Positions 1 to 12,500 of a stretch of 64,000 bases of DNA are shown here, one piece after another. Made by a program: the position numbers and the translations under genes. The DNA is from Bilabrum cf. latius (Eukaryota; Bigyra: Bicosoecida; Bigyra; Bicosoecida): NCBI GenBank assembly GCA_965178125.1, contig OZ237745.1, positions 310,001 to 374,000 of the forward strand, given 5' to 3'. The notes below the pieces were generated by a model. The model searched no databases and was not told where the DNA came from. It worked only from the letters and a program-made list of their open reading frames with translations. Positions within the stretch are counted from its first letter, which is position 1; each line of letters starts with the position of its first letter.

Positions 1-460
1 AAGAAGAAGGAGAACGCGGCAACACTTTGTCCGTGGGTGGGAAGAGGACTAGTAGCGTTAGACATTGTAATTTGATTAACGGAAGAGGCAGTCCACGAAG
101 AGTGGAGGTTGCATTTCTCCAATCAATCGCATCCATTCGGGGTGGAAGAGCTCAGGACTGACAGATTATCTTGAGTTCTTTTCCCATCCGCCCGGGCCCG
201 GAGAACTCGTTGTGTGTCTCCGCTGGTGGACAAATCCATCGGCGGATTTGGCATATGGCGACGGCTCTGTGTTCGATGCCATGACTGGTTGAATCTGGGT
301 GGTCGAGTCTGTAAAAGAAGCTTTCATGGAAGTCACGATGTCATGATGTCCTAAGCGTTGTCTCCGTGGCTATGCCCCACCCCACCCCACAGGGCTCCAA
401 ACTTGCTGGCGCAGGCTGTCCACTCTACTCACTGCCGCCCCCTTGCAGGGAGCGCGGCTT
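1..460. other. Intergenic, no supported gene
   Basis: No frame shows recognisable protein features, and no RNA gene or clear repeat was seen. It is the 3' flank of the glycosyltransferase-like gene. Confidence 0.4.
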
Positions 461-2932
461 TCACGTGATATCTACATCAGCCCATACAACTTGTTCTGCC
501 TTCATAGGCGACTCGAATGGTGCAAGCATCCAGAATTTGCCTGCGTCGCGATACCTTTCTATGATACCATCACAGTACCCACGCAAGAAGAGTGCATGCC
601 TCACGGCTCGCTCGCAGCGGCCCGTCAGAGTTGTGGAGTGTGATAAAGGGCCCAGGCCGTCGGCAGCCGCGATGGCCGTGGAGCAGTCGGACGGTGTGAA
701 CTCTCCATCCGGAAGGTGCGATGCAGTGACTGATTGAAAGAGCTTTGGGTGGTAGGACTGCTCCATCAAGTGGACCATGGCTGCTCCCTGCTAAATACTC
801 TCTGCGCGCAAATGAGAAGGTTGTCGAGCACCGCCCAACGACTAGACTAGAGACCGAACTTCCTCAATAGGAGAAGCTGCCCCAGTCAACAGAGCACCCG
901 AAGTACACAGCTGGTCTAACAGTCGCACACTTTTGAGGTTAGAGCCTCGCAACTGCCTCGAAAACATGTCCCACTGCCTCACGGAAGGTGCGGGTTGGGC
1001 CGCCAGTTGCACTCTGTGAATGGCCAGAATTTCGATCAGGTCGGTTCTCGCCATCCACTTGCTCCGTATCTAGTTGAATGCACTGGTTCCAGATGCCATG
1101 ATCGTACGGGGTGCAACAATGAGTGGCCAGTATTTGTCTGGGCGCTGCCGTACCATCCACCAGGCGTCGTGTCTTGCTAGCTGCACCAGCAACGGCGACG
1201 CAGCTCGACCTACTAGGTCACCAACAGTGCTCCAGTCGCCGAGGCGGGCAGCATCTACGGAGGGAATGCTCTGCTTAGGCAGACCCGCGAGCGCAAACGG
1301 TCTATCCATTTCTGCCTAGGACTGATATCCTATGTCCTAGTACATTGGTGCCCCAGCGTTCAACTGAAGTGGGACGGGAGGACACTGCTGGAATTTGCTA
1401 GCCACGGCGGGCTTCAGCGACGCCACAGCAAAACGATTCTAGAAATGAATCGAGCCAGGCAGGACCGAGCCCTCCTTCAGCGCGTTTGCGTCTGCCTTCC
1501 GAATCAACCGATCGAAGGAAGTCACGTTGAAGTACTCGTCAACGTCCATGTTGATCATCCACTCGGCCAAGGGTTTGCCGTACTTGAATAGGAAGTGCAT
1601 CATCGAATGCGGCTGAGCCTCGTGTCTGTACCGCTGGTACTAGTCGGCGTGGCTATTTACTTTCCTGAAGGGCCATGATAGCTCGAGCACAGTAGGGTTA
1701 CGCCTGTTTGACACGTACGCCGTGTCTAGGCACCACTTGGAATATGGACTTGCAAGCTCAGGTGGCTGGGAGCACACCATTTTGCTACTGCTAGGGAAGA
1801 AATCTGCCGAGGGATCCACCGGGGCTTGCCGTGCATCGTCAAGCTGAATGCCCTCGCAGTAGAACTATACAGCCTGCACGGTCAGGCAGACGCCCTGTAG
1901 CCATTCGTCGTCATTCCGGTAGGCCACCACCGCCTCCACGCCCCGGTCAGCATGAAAAGCCGCCCATGACGCCATGTACCGCTCCTTGTCTTCCAGCAGC
2001 ATCATCGTGGTGGCCATGATGCTGTAGGGGCGGGGATCAATAGCTGTCTCTCCGTTGGGGTGCGGCTCAGACTCGGGTTCGAGTGAAGCGCCGGACGTTA
2101 TCGAGCTGGCGTCGCTATTGTGCTTGCGTACCTGTAGTCGGGGCCACATGCAGTTCCACCCCGGGTGCGTGATACACTCGACTGGTGCGTCACCATGCAC
2201 GCCTCGATGAATCGAGACTGCCTCATTGCTTTGACGTCGCAGTGCTTGCTGTGCGTTGAGCTGACTGCCAAGCATGTCAGCGTGCCATACACGCATTGGA
2301 TGAAGGTTCCCCTCATACTTAATGACAACATGGATAAACTAGCCAGGCGTCAAGTCAGTTGGAAGTATCCAGCGCAGCACATCCCAAGAGTTATGCGGGA
2401 AAATATCCTGTAAAAACGCTCCTGACTGCTGTCGCACGAGAAGCTCGTGCCATTTCGATCCGTGTTTCGTCGCCCGTACTCTAGGCTTGATCTCTTCTGT
2501 ACGAATTGCCATTCGTAAATACTGTGGTACGATTGCAAATAGCTGACGATCACGTGCGAATACGTCGTGCGCCAGCCAGCGTCGACCAGTATTTGGCGGG
2601 TGCAAGACCGACACATTTGCCTCTGTGTCTGACTCCTCCCCAAGGCGCCAGGCACAATCATGTAAAGGTACACCTGCCGGCCCAGACACGTATTCTTCAG
2701 CCGAGTAATGGTGGTGCAGGGGATTGATGCACAACATGATCGGATTAATCCTATGGAACGGGTGCTTTGCGTCTTGTAGCAAGGATTTTGGAACACCCCT
2801 GCTACCAGAATTTTTCGGGCTTAGATTTCGCTCTGCCAATCCATCCAGGTACTCCACAGAAATCAGCTCGCATGCGGATAGATTCAACCGGAGCAAGGCC
2901 ATTGAGATTAAGGCAGCCGTAAAACTGCACAT
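461..2932 (-). CDS. Glycosyltransferase-like protein (GT92/DUF23-like), type II membrane or secreted
   Basis: Seen: one frame from ATG 2932 to TGA 461-463, 823 aa, crossed only by about nine TAG codons. The N-terminus (MCSFTAALISMALLRLNL) looks like a signal peptide or signal anchor. Around residues 455-465 the segment AEWMINMDVDEYF matches the Trp-x(n)-Asp-Val-Asp-Glu-Phe motif of GT92/DUF23 and related GT-A glycosyltransferases, where the DxD binds a metal and the sugar nucleotide. A His- and Gln-containing helix precedes it, as in that family. About 440 residues before the motif and 320 after it resemble nothing I recognise; IKYEGNLHPMRVWHADMLGS near residue 205 may belong to another sugar-transferase module. 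Inference: a Golgi enzyme that adds sugar to secreted glycoproteins. The start is uncertain because an acceptor-like TTGCAG lies just upstream near 2960. It lies downstream of the CLU-like gene on the same strand. Alternative: another GT-A family sharing the DVDE motif. Confidence 0.6.
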
Positions 2933-3583
2933 ATTGGCACATCCTCCTCGCTATAACCTGCAATCCTAGGCTTTAAGACGTCCAAATTGGCATAACATTT
3001 TGTATCAATGAGCTGGAGTCGATAGGCACTATACTGCAGGTTTGAAGGTGATCGAGAATTCTTTCTGAAAGCACACGCTACCGAAGGTGCCGCAGGAGGC
3101 CACGCGGGGATAGTGCCCGGTGGAGGCGACCTACGGGGATGAGTTCCAGCACAATATGCCTGCCCTATGGGTAGATGGGGTGCTGAACGTGTCAGCGAGG
3201 CTGGGGAGTGCCAAGACGTGGAGGAGCACCGGGAGTGTACCGCAGGAGGCAGATACCGAAAAGGGTCTGGAAGCTCGGAGGCCGTCGGGACGACACAGGC
3301 AGGCAGGGCCAGCCAAGTGTCGAGTGGCAGCAATGCATGTTGCCCCCGCCATGGTCTGAGTGGAAGGGCGCCTGTAAGGTCTGTCTTTTCAACATGCATA
3401 ATCGTGATAGCGTGCACCTTCGAGTTGAATTACAAACTACTAGAACCCCCCCCCAGGAGGCTGAAGCGTGAAGTCTGGTAGGCCTTCGTTCCAGATGTGC
3501 TTTCGTGATAGCGTGCGCTTATGAGTTAATTGCACAAAATAGCATATCCCCCAGCCTTCAGCTAGGATGAGCCAGCACACGGC
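2933..3583. other. Intergenic gap between two same-strand genes
   Basis: 650 bp between the CLU-like gene (upstream, minus) and the glycosyltransferase-like gene. It holds two imperfect copies of a short interspersed repeat (about 3388-3440 and 3481-3545). Overlapping plus- and minus-strand ORFs at 3120-3480 show no domain and are GC-rich shadows of each other, so I do not call a gene. Confidence 0.4.
3388..3545 (+). repeat. Two tandem copies of a short interspersed repeat
   Basis: Two units share the core GTGATAGCGTGC followed by C/G-CTT and GAGTT-AA (about 3390-3440 and 3500-3540). The second unit begins GGCCTTCGTTCCAGATGTG, and the same start recurs at 27384 with GGTAGCGTGC and GAGTTGAA after it. 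This makes a family of at least three copies in the window. Origin unknown; possibly a transposon end or short retroelement fragment. Confidence 0.5.
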
Positions 3584-6500
3584 TTACTAGTACTCTCTCG
3601 CTCTGCTGGAGCCCCCACCCCTCCCTGATCCTCCTCTACGTCGGTCCCAACTACTACTGCCGCTTTCGGCACCTCGACCACTTCTGCTTCGCCCCCGGCC
3701 TCCGCCACGAAAGGCACGCCGACCGCGCCCTCTACCACGGCCTGTTCCACTTGCAGCAGCATCGCTGGCGCCCTACACATGTTCATCTCCTGCCCCAGCG
3801 CCTCCGAGTCGACCCCTCCACCAGCTGGTTGACGGTCTGCTTGAGTGCTGGGCCCGAGGATTGCCTGCTCGGTCAATGGTAACATCCCGGTCCCCGCCTG
3901 TCCGCGCCTGTCCTGGCGATGCTTGACTGCTGTCCGAGCGCTACTGCGAAGAGCTGTGACCTGGCACCTGGTGGCTCGGGAGCATACTGTCCGTTGAGCT
4001 GTGACCTGGTACTTCGGTTGCTCTTGTCGCACCCGCAGGTTCTGACCTCGCACCAGCAACACTTGCACGGATCGAGCGGCTTCCCCGCCGGGATATCTGG
4101 CTGGACGCGCCCGCAAGAGCAGCTTTCCCCCACAGTGTCGTGGGTGCGGGCGCGGGCGCGGGCACGCGTGCAGGCGCTTGTACCCGCGCAGATGCAGATG
4201 CAGGCGCAGGCGCAGGCGCAGGCGCAGGCGTGGTGGGTGCCCGTGCATTGCTGTTTACCAGCACTGCGGTGCAGCCATCCGGGTGCTGGCTGGCGGCAGG
4301 CTCCGCAGCTTTTCTATTAGTGTCCTGCATAAACCTCGGATGCGATGATGACCTCCGACTTCGCCCAGATCCCAAAGCGCTAGGGGAGTCAGCGACAAGC
4401 TTCGGAACGCCAGCCAAGGAGCAAGCCGTGTCCACCACTGCCTCAGCCAACCGATCCATTCCCAGCGATAGCGCAATGAAGATGACGCGAAATGCGTTCA
4501 CGTGTTGCGTCAATCCTCGCTACGCTTTGTTCGGACTGCTCGATGGCGACAGCATGAATGCCGCAACCGAGTGAACGAGGGCATTTCGTAGCTGAAGCTC
4601 AGTGTTCTAGGAAGGAGAGTGGCCAGTCGACCACGACCTGCAGAGACGATCGCGACTGGATGCAGGGGCTGCAATCGGCGGGGGTCTCCAGCTTCCACCT
4701 GTACTGCCTGCACCTAAAGTGGTGTGTCTATCTCTCGGAGTGCTCGCGCCTGACTATCCCCTAGGTACCGGAGACGAAAGCGCTATGCCAGTCGAAGACG
4801 CCCGAGGTGCCGCTCGATGAGACGCTGGAGTCCCCGGAACAACGCCAGGAGAAAAGCCTGCCCGGGCAGCTCCGCCACCCGATGCCACCCCTTGTCTGTG
4901 TGCCTGCGACGAGTCTTCCGTTAGAGTACCCGAAAGGCCAGTCGAGTGCGTGGCAATCCTTAGAGTGGTAGGTGGTGCTAACCGCCGGGGGTCTGCAAGC
5001 ACGTGCTCCTTGAATGAATCCCGGAGCTGCAAAGCTAAATCCAGGTTGAAGTAGTCGTTTGGGTCCTTGACCAGCCACAGATGCGACTCCATGAGCGAGT
5101 CAGCAAACACCGCACTCACTACAGCTGCATTGTCGACACCAAACTCGCCCGTCTTGTGCAGTGCAATCTTGGCGTAGTGCACGTGTTTTCTTGCTCCTTT
5201 CTGGCTGATTTGGATCCTCACAATGCTCCTCACGGCCTTGCACATCATTGACTAGATCCGGGGCATGAGCCCGTCGTCGCCATCCGAGTCCTCGTGACCT
5301 CGGCTACCTTTCTCACGTTCAGTTTCTTTCTGCAGTGACGAATCAACGCGCCTTTCCCGCGGAGGTGTACTGGCGATTGCAATTGCACTGGGACTGCGTT
5401 CGCTCGATGCCTCTAGCAGATGATCGACATTTGGCGGAGGTTGGGATAGCAGACACTTGAGGCTCAGCGTCAGCTACGTATTGCGAGCCAGTGACTCCAG
5501 CATCCGCCGGGGGTCCTACAGGTGCATGAGAAGCAGCTTCCGGATGTCATCACGCCTACCAGCAAGCGCGTGCAGATGCTTGAATGATCTCTGCCTCATG
5601 GCAGCGTCGTCTCGGGATGCCTGCCGGGCCAGTTGATCGGGACTACTGCTCTGCCTGTGAGACTGGGCTTCGGGTGCTGCCTGTGCCTTGAGGCAGTACT
5701 TTGAGCGTGCAATCACCACTTGCGAGTCGCTTGCATTGAGCACCTCGGCGCCATTCAAGAGGTGCTCGGCATCCACAAGCAGGCCCCACTGAAGGCATTG
5801 CATAGCACACTGCGACAGCTTCTTCGTCTTGTCCAAGATCGACCTGTTCAAGAGATCGGGGTCCGTGCCAACGCCCATCACAAACGCAATGTTCTCCTAT
5901 CCGCCCTAGCTGGCCTGCACGAGCCGGCAGCTCTGCTACAGCATCAGAATATGCTGTCGGGACCAGGGGTCAAGGGAAGTGTCGCCTCCGCGGTACAGCA
6001 GGCTCTCAGGCAGGCAGCTCCGGCCGTGACCCCTGCTGGGTTGCCGAGCCAGTAAGACCGGCACCGACTACCCAACATACGCCTGCAGCGTGTGCAGCGG
6101 CAGTTCTGGCTTGTCCCACACCGGCGGTCCCCCATGTGCTTGCCGCAACCCGTTCTGCTTCCTTGGGTCGATGTTCCAAGACTGCAGCTGCGTGAGCCAC
6201 TCACCATACGCGTCTAGCAATGCTTGTTCCCCGGATCGAACGATCCATGCATTAGAGAAAAGTTTCTCGAACTTCTTCTGCATAGCGGATAGCTTGGCTG
6301 GCTACGCAGTTGACGTCATCCTTTTCTCCAAGCGGTAGTAGTTCTTCAAGGTAAGGCTGTGGGTAGGGTCTACTTGCAGTGCCTCCTTATAAATGGCCTT
6401 GCCCTTCGACAGATTGCTCCAGTTCCAGTCCTGCACGGGTCTCGGCGCCAAGTTCAGCTTGCCAATGTTGATTTGGTGGTGCATGTGCTGGTACAGGTTG

Positions 6501-9500
6501 GCCAGATCCTTCGCAATGCTCGAATGAATCGTCTCGCTGAGCCGGAGGGCGTTTCTGTAGTATGCCCGGGCGCGAATCATCATCGCAAAGGAGCGCGGGT
6601 AGTCCCAGATTGGTTCTCGATGCAGCTTCATCGCACGGTCAGCGAGATGCTTGCCAAAGTAGTAGTTGAGTCTTGCATGGGTAGGGTGCATGGCCAGCGC
6701 ATACTCGTACAGCAGCTGTGTCCCCTCCTTGGCCGACTGCGGCAAGATGGAGTCAAGCAGGAAGCACAGGTTGGAAAGGGCCTGGGCATCGCTGCCGCCC
6801 ATTGACAATGCCGTCTCGAAATCGCGGAAGGAGTCGCCTGCCAGACGCAACACCTCTGGTCCGACCTCTACCTGTTCAGCCTATTCGTCAGATTTCTTGT
6901 CCTTTGCGGTCTGTTTTGAGGCACCCTGCTTCGACGCAGCAGCTGATTTGCCTCCATCATGCCCCGACCCCTTGCTTCCAGCTGCGGATGCCTTGGTGTG
7001 CTTTCCGCTTGGCTGCGCTCGCACCTCCATTACCCGCCCACGCACGATGTCTCTCGCTTCCGGGTGCCCCGTTATATACTCCCTCAGCAGCTTGCGGCCC
7101 TTAAGCATGCTGTCCTTGTCATCATCTCGCTCGTGGATACTGGCGGCCTGCTGTCCCTTCTATCTCGCCTCCTGTTTCTCCAGGTTGCGTCGCTCCATGG
7201 CACGGATGCAGTTCACGGAGCCCTGGGTATAGTGCACCACAGGAGTGTACTTGATCTGGGGCTGAAGGGACTCCACGTACATGTATCCGAACGGATAGTT
7301 CTTGTCAAAGAAAGCTGGACCATGTCGCCGGATGTCGTTCAGCGCGCTCTGACTCAGCTTGATGCCGCAAAGGTCGCAGATGCGCTGCAGCAGGTACGGC
7401 TGCGGTAGCGACTGCCTTATCCACGCCGCAACGTTGGCAGCTGTTGCCATTTTAATCGCCTCATCCACGGCGGCCTGCTCTCTGGAGTCCTCGATGGCCT
7501 GCTCCGCATTAGTCGCGTCATCTTGTTCTTCGTCGCTGCTGCCGTTCACTTCAACCCCTACAGCACCCTCAGCACCACCCGCAGCACCCTTTACCTCGTC
7601 GAGAATGCCGCCGACGCTGGTCGATGAGTCCATCCGGGACGAGGACGGGGGCATCTCGCCATAGATCTACTCCACACCAGCGCCGTCCGTGCCCTCGGCA
7701 GCCACGCCATCAATCGTGACGGCACCGCCAAAGCCTGTGGCAACAACTTCGCCCGTGGTCTGAAGCATGTCTGAGCTGGCTGTGCTAGACTGCAATGGCG
7801 AGGACGTGCCTAACCCACGGCCTTTCGAGTCGGGATCTGGCCAGCCACTGCTAGAAGACTGCGACTCGACAGACTCTTCCCGCACCATGATTGGGGGACC
7901 ATTCGGAAAGCCGCTCAAGCTCAAGGGCGTGGAGGCTGTTGCTGCCGGGTTGCGGCTAGCAGAAACGGAGGTGGAGTCCACAGCAGCAGCCACAGGCCTG
8001 TCGAATTCCTAGCGCTGTCTGGCAGCAAGCCTTACCCCGCGCCTCGCTTCGTCCAAGTTTTTGCCCACCTGTGCCTTCGATTGGGAAGGCACGGGTGGTG
8101 GTCGCTTCGGCTGAATGAAGCTTCGGGCAAGCTCCTTCTTTCCAAGAGAAAACTTGTGGTCCATCAGCTCCAGGAGATCCTGACACCACAATGACGTCTG
8201 CGGCGAGCCCTGTGCAGGCTGATCCAGCCAAGCCCTCCCGAACACGTCGTTGAGGAACTGTTGGGCCACCTCTCTGTATGGCTCCACCAGCGGCACACTG
8301 GTGTGCTCTTCGTTACTGTCCCTGAGCCGCCGGTGGAACACTACCCTTAGACACCTAGACACCATCTCGAGCAGCAGACGTCGTCGGGCCACGTCGCAGT
8401 GCACGTCTCCATAGATCGCGCCCATGTGCCTCATGTTGGCGCCCTGGGAGTGGAGCAAGGCCTTGATGCTCCTGGGTCGGTACGCATGGCTTGCAGGTAC
8501 GAAGAAACTGCCTCCACTCGACCCAGATTCGAAGTCATCTTCGCCACCTTGCCACCCATTGCTCCCGTCTCTTCCCCCTTCGTCAGAGCCAGCGGCAGAG
8601 GATGACTGCCGAAGTACAGCGGCTGGATCCACCTCCTCGGCTCCAAACACATCCACCCTGACCTTTGGTTCACCCCAAGCGTACTTGCCCCTCTGGCCGC
8701 CCGATCCCACGTCCTTCGTGTAAAGAGACAGGCGTCCTGGGTACTCATGACTGTAAGAGGGGTGTGCCGTACTGAGTGTCTTGTGCAGCCTGCCTCTCAG
8801 GTAGGCTGGCACAAACACGCGAGTCTTCGGCTCCTCGCTCCAACCCGCACCAGGAGCGTCGATGCTCTTGCTGCCGCTCGAGCTGGACCCCCCAAGAAAT
8901 CCAGTGGCCTAGTCCATCGGATCGTCTACAGGCCGATGAGAACCTGTGCCGCCGTCTTGCAGCTCCCCGTCGCCGCTTTTAAAGGCCATGGCATACCAGT
9001 TCTCAAGCCTGAGGGGTCTCGGATTCGGCAGCTTGGCAGGTTTACCAAACGGATACGGTGACGTGTGGCTGGAGGGGCGGCCGGCTGTATTGCCCTTTTG
9101 CACGCTGCCAGAAGCTGTTGCAGCCACGGGGTCAAGCAAGGCCTGCATGTGGGTGCTGTTGGGTACCTCTGCACACTGGTCTTCAATTCCCACCCCAATG
9201 CTGTGCTGCTGCATGAGCGGCTGCGGGCCGGCATTATCACCGATGATGCCCTCCTCACTGCTCGCTGTGACCAGCCCTTCGACTGGCCCCGCATCATCCT
9301 CCGCCACGAACGGCCACACAGCCTCCCTGAATCCGCGCTGTTGAATGCAACTTTCCATGTATTCCCGTTTCTAGCCTCGCGCGCGGTTTGCGACGTGCTC
9401 AACGGCTGCGGCGTCTTTCACCGCCTCATCGTGGTCCTTCTGCCGGTCACGCTGGCGCAGCCGTGGATTGCGAGCAAACACGCTGCCATCTCCCACGCAA

Positions 9501-12500
9501 AGTCGCCATGCGGGGTGCTCACCGTGCGAGCCCGATCCCTGGCCTGCCGCGCTGCTGCTTGCAGTTGCATAACTCGCCGCGCTTGCTGCGGATGCATTGC
9601 TCTGCTGCCTCCCCATCCGGTTACGCTGCATGCGCTGCTTGGCCGCATCAGGGTCCAGCCAAGCCCTCTCACCTTCGAATCCGAGGGACTTAAGCTGCTC
9701 CTCAAACGGCGGCACCAGCGGCTTCACACCCGCCTTCTCCTCCCACTGCTGTCTGTCCGGCCTAGCCACCCGTGAAAGGCCATCAGGACCGACGATGCAC
9801 CCACAGGGGAGGACTGTAAAACGCTGCCAGCCTCCAAACCGAGGCTTTCTGGGTGCCGTAGCTTCCCAGGCCCCCTGCCAGTCTGCTGATGTCGTCGTTT
9901 CGTCCTAAGAGTCTGTTCTGGGGCCAATCCCGGGCGGGTAGATGCTGTTCATTCCCTGCTGGCTAAAGTAAACCTACGAGTCGCGGTTGGAGCCCATTGT
10001 AAACGACTGTGCCGACTGCAGCGCCCGCGAGGTCTCTGGCGCGGGTGCCAACTGGGGAACAGCCATATCCGGAGCCTAAATAGTCAGACCACCTTGCACC
10101 GGCAACGAGGTCGATTTTGTCGAGCTGGGGTGGATGGGCAGCCTGTTGCGAATCCCCGCCTGCAGTCGCTTTGAGGGAGGATTTGCAACAGAAGCTCTCC
10201 GCTTCGGATCCGCCAGTGCCTCCATGCCGGGAACAAGAGCCCCGCCACCCCTATCTCCGAACGCAACGCCCGTGCTGGTTGGTGTGGCTCCGGGCTGCGT
10301 TGTAGCGAGAGAGGGCAGGCCGCGGGCATCGGCAGCATGCTCTGCTGCAGGGGGTGCATTAAAGCCGCCTACCACTCCTAGGGTTGGCCCGTCCAGCACT
10401 GGCGTAGTTGGCTGAACGACGAACGCAGACGACGTGCCATCATCGTACGAGTACCCTGACCCCGCCCTGCCTCCTCCGGTAAAGTTCATCTCAGAGGCAA
10501 TGGCTGCACCATCCATGCCGTATCCGCCCGTCCTGCTGCCAGAGCTGGAGCCGCCACCCCGCAGGCCAAGAAGCTGCTTGATCGTGTCTCGCCTGACCAA
10601 AGGTGGGAGGGCACTCACCTCAACCGGTGTGCCGTCTGGGGCCAGCGTCGCGACCGTCCCTGAGGCAGGCAGCACCAGCGCAAAGTGGCCGAACCCTTTC
10701 CGCGACGCAGCCGACACTGCTAAAACATCGGCTGGTGAGATGTTCGAGATGAGTTCTTCTTCAGCGGCACAGATCAGGTCGATCTCCAAGGATTCTGGAT
10801 TAGATAGGGCTTGCGACATGGTGGAGTCTTGCCGACCGAGGGGCTGAGGGCCCAGCTCCTCTGTGTCTCCATCGTGATGGCGGTCATCGGCCGGCCCAAG
10901 TTCATGCGCTCCCGAATGTGTGTCAGGTCCTCCAGCGCCGCTGGCTGCTTGCAGGTTCGACGCAGCACCATGCACCTCCCCCCCATCCTCGTCCCCTTCT
11001 TCTTCATCGTCATCACTGCATGGCTCGCGACCAAAAAGCCCTGTGCCTCCAAAGCTGCCTCCCCATTGCTCGGATCCACCAGTAAGGCCAAGCTCATCGC
11101 TCGATGCGGCATCGGCATTGTCACCCTTGCCGCTAGAGCCGCGCCCTAGAGCCTCAGATGCCGTCGGGGAGTCTTCGTTGTTGCTGCCCGACCGACAGGT
11201 GTTGGAGCCGTCGTTGGTTCGGTATGTCTCAGTACTGTGTACCCGCACTAGGTTGGACGATCGAAGGTTGGCTCGGGAATCGTTGGGCTCTGGGGACACC
11301 CCTGGCGTCAGCTCCATCACGGGTGATGTGTCAACCAGCCTGGCCTTTGCTTCCTGCAGAAGCGCCCCAGGGGCCTTTCCGATGGCATCGTCGACTATCA
11401 CACCGGTCCCTTGAGGTCCAAAAATATCGACAACTTCTTTGTCCATGGCCTCGTTTGCGTGGCTACTCGGGTGGCTCCGGGCGTGCCGATCTCCCGCGCC
11501 GGCGCGGGCACCCTTTACCAACAACTGCCGAAGCCTGAACGTTGCACCAAATCTGCCGGTATCGGAGTACTTACCCAGGTCTCGGCCCTCCCACCTAGCA
11601 GGGTCCCAAGCTGTACCTGACACTGACCCGGCTCCCGACCTCGATCCAGACCCTGCGGTAGAGTCTGTGTCGTTGCGGCGCACAAATCGGGGTCCCACTC
11701 CAGCACCCTATCCGGACACAAAGAAAGGCGAGCTACCGTGCGTTGGGCTAGAGGCCTGCGTCACACCTGTACCCCAAGACACCCGGCTGTCGTCGCGGCC
11801 GACTGGGCCTGGCAGCCGAGGCGGCGGCTGCAGCCTGCCAGTCTTGGGCTGCTCTACAGTGCCTGCACCTGAGGATGCCGAGCTCATGTGCTGGGCACCT
11901 TTTGGAGGGGCATCGAACCTCCTGTGAACTGAACGAAGGTCATCCATGCCGTGCTGTGATGCAAGGTCTGCCCCATGCCGGCCATGCCGTGGGCCGAGCG
12001 TTTCGCTGTACGCCACGGCCCGGCGAACCCGAATGCCGTCGCACTCTCCAGAGAGCTCTCTAGCGAGCTACGGCAGGATGTCCTTCATCAGCTTATTGTG
12101 CAACTTTCTCACGTTCTGGTTGTGCCTGTCCGAATCTGGGCCCTACTGGAAATTGCTGAGGGCATCAGATGACAGCGGCTCGGGGCTCTGAGCCACCAGC
12201 TCTGGCCTCAACCGGCGAGTGAGGAGCCACTCGTTGCACTCGTCTCGACCCAAGCTGCGCGGGGCTGGCTCGGGCGGAAATACCCTGGCTACGTCGAGGC
12301 AATACAGCTGCTTCTGCTGGGGGTTGTAGTGGATCTCAATGTCACCAGGGCCCACCACCAGCTTGGAGAGGCGGCCGATCCTCCCATTCTGCAAGACGGG
12401 TCCACGCTGGATGTTCCCCGCCACTGGCTGCGGTGACGCCAGAACTTCCTTCGTCTGATCGTCAGTGAGGCCTACCTAGGCTGCGAGGTACCTGCCGTAC

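Noticed and set aside
3562-4248. A 228-aa minus-strand ORF rich in Arg and Leu at the start
   Set aside because: It is a shifted-frame shadow of the Ala-Pro repeat and RGG tail; the frame with RGG repeats continues the long gene and ends at TAA.
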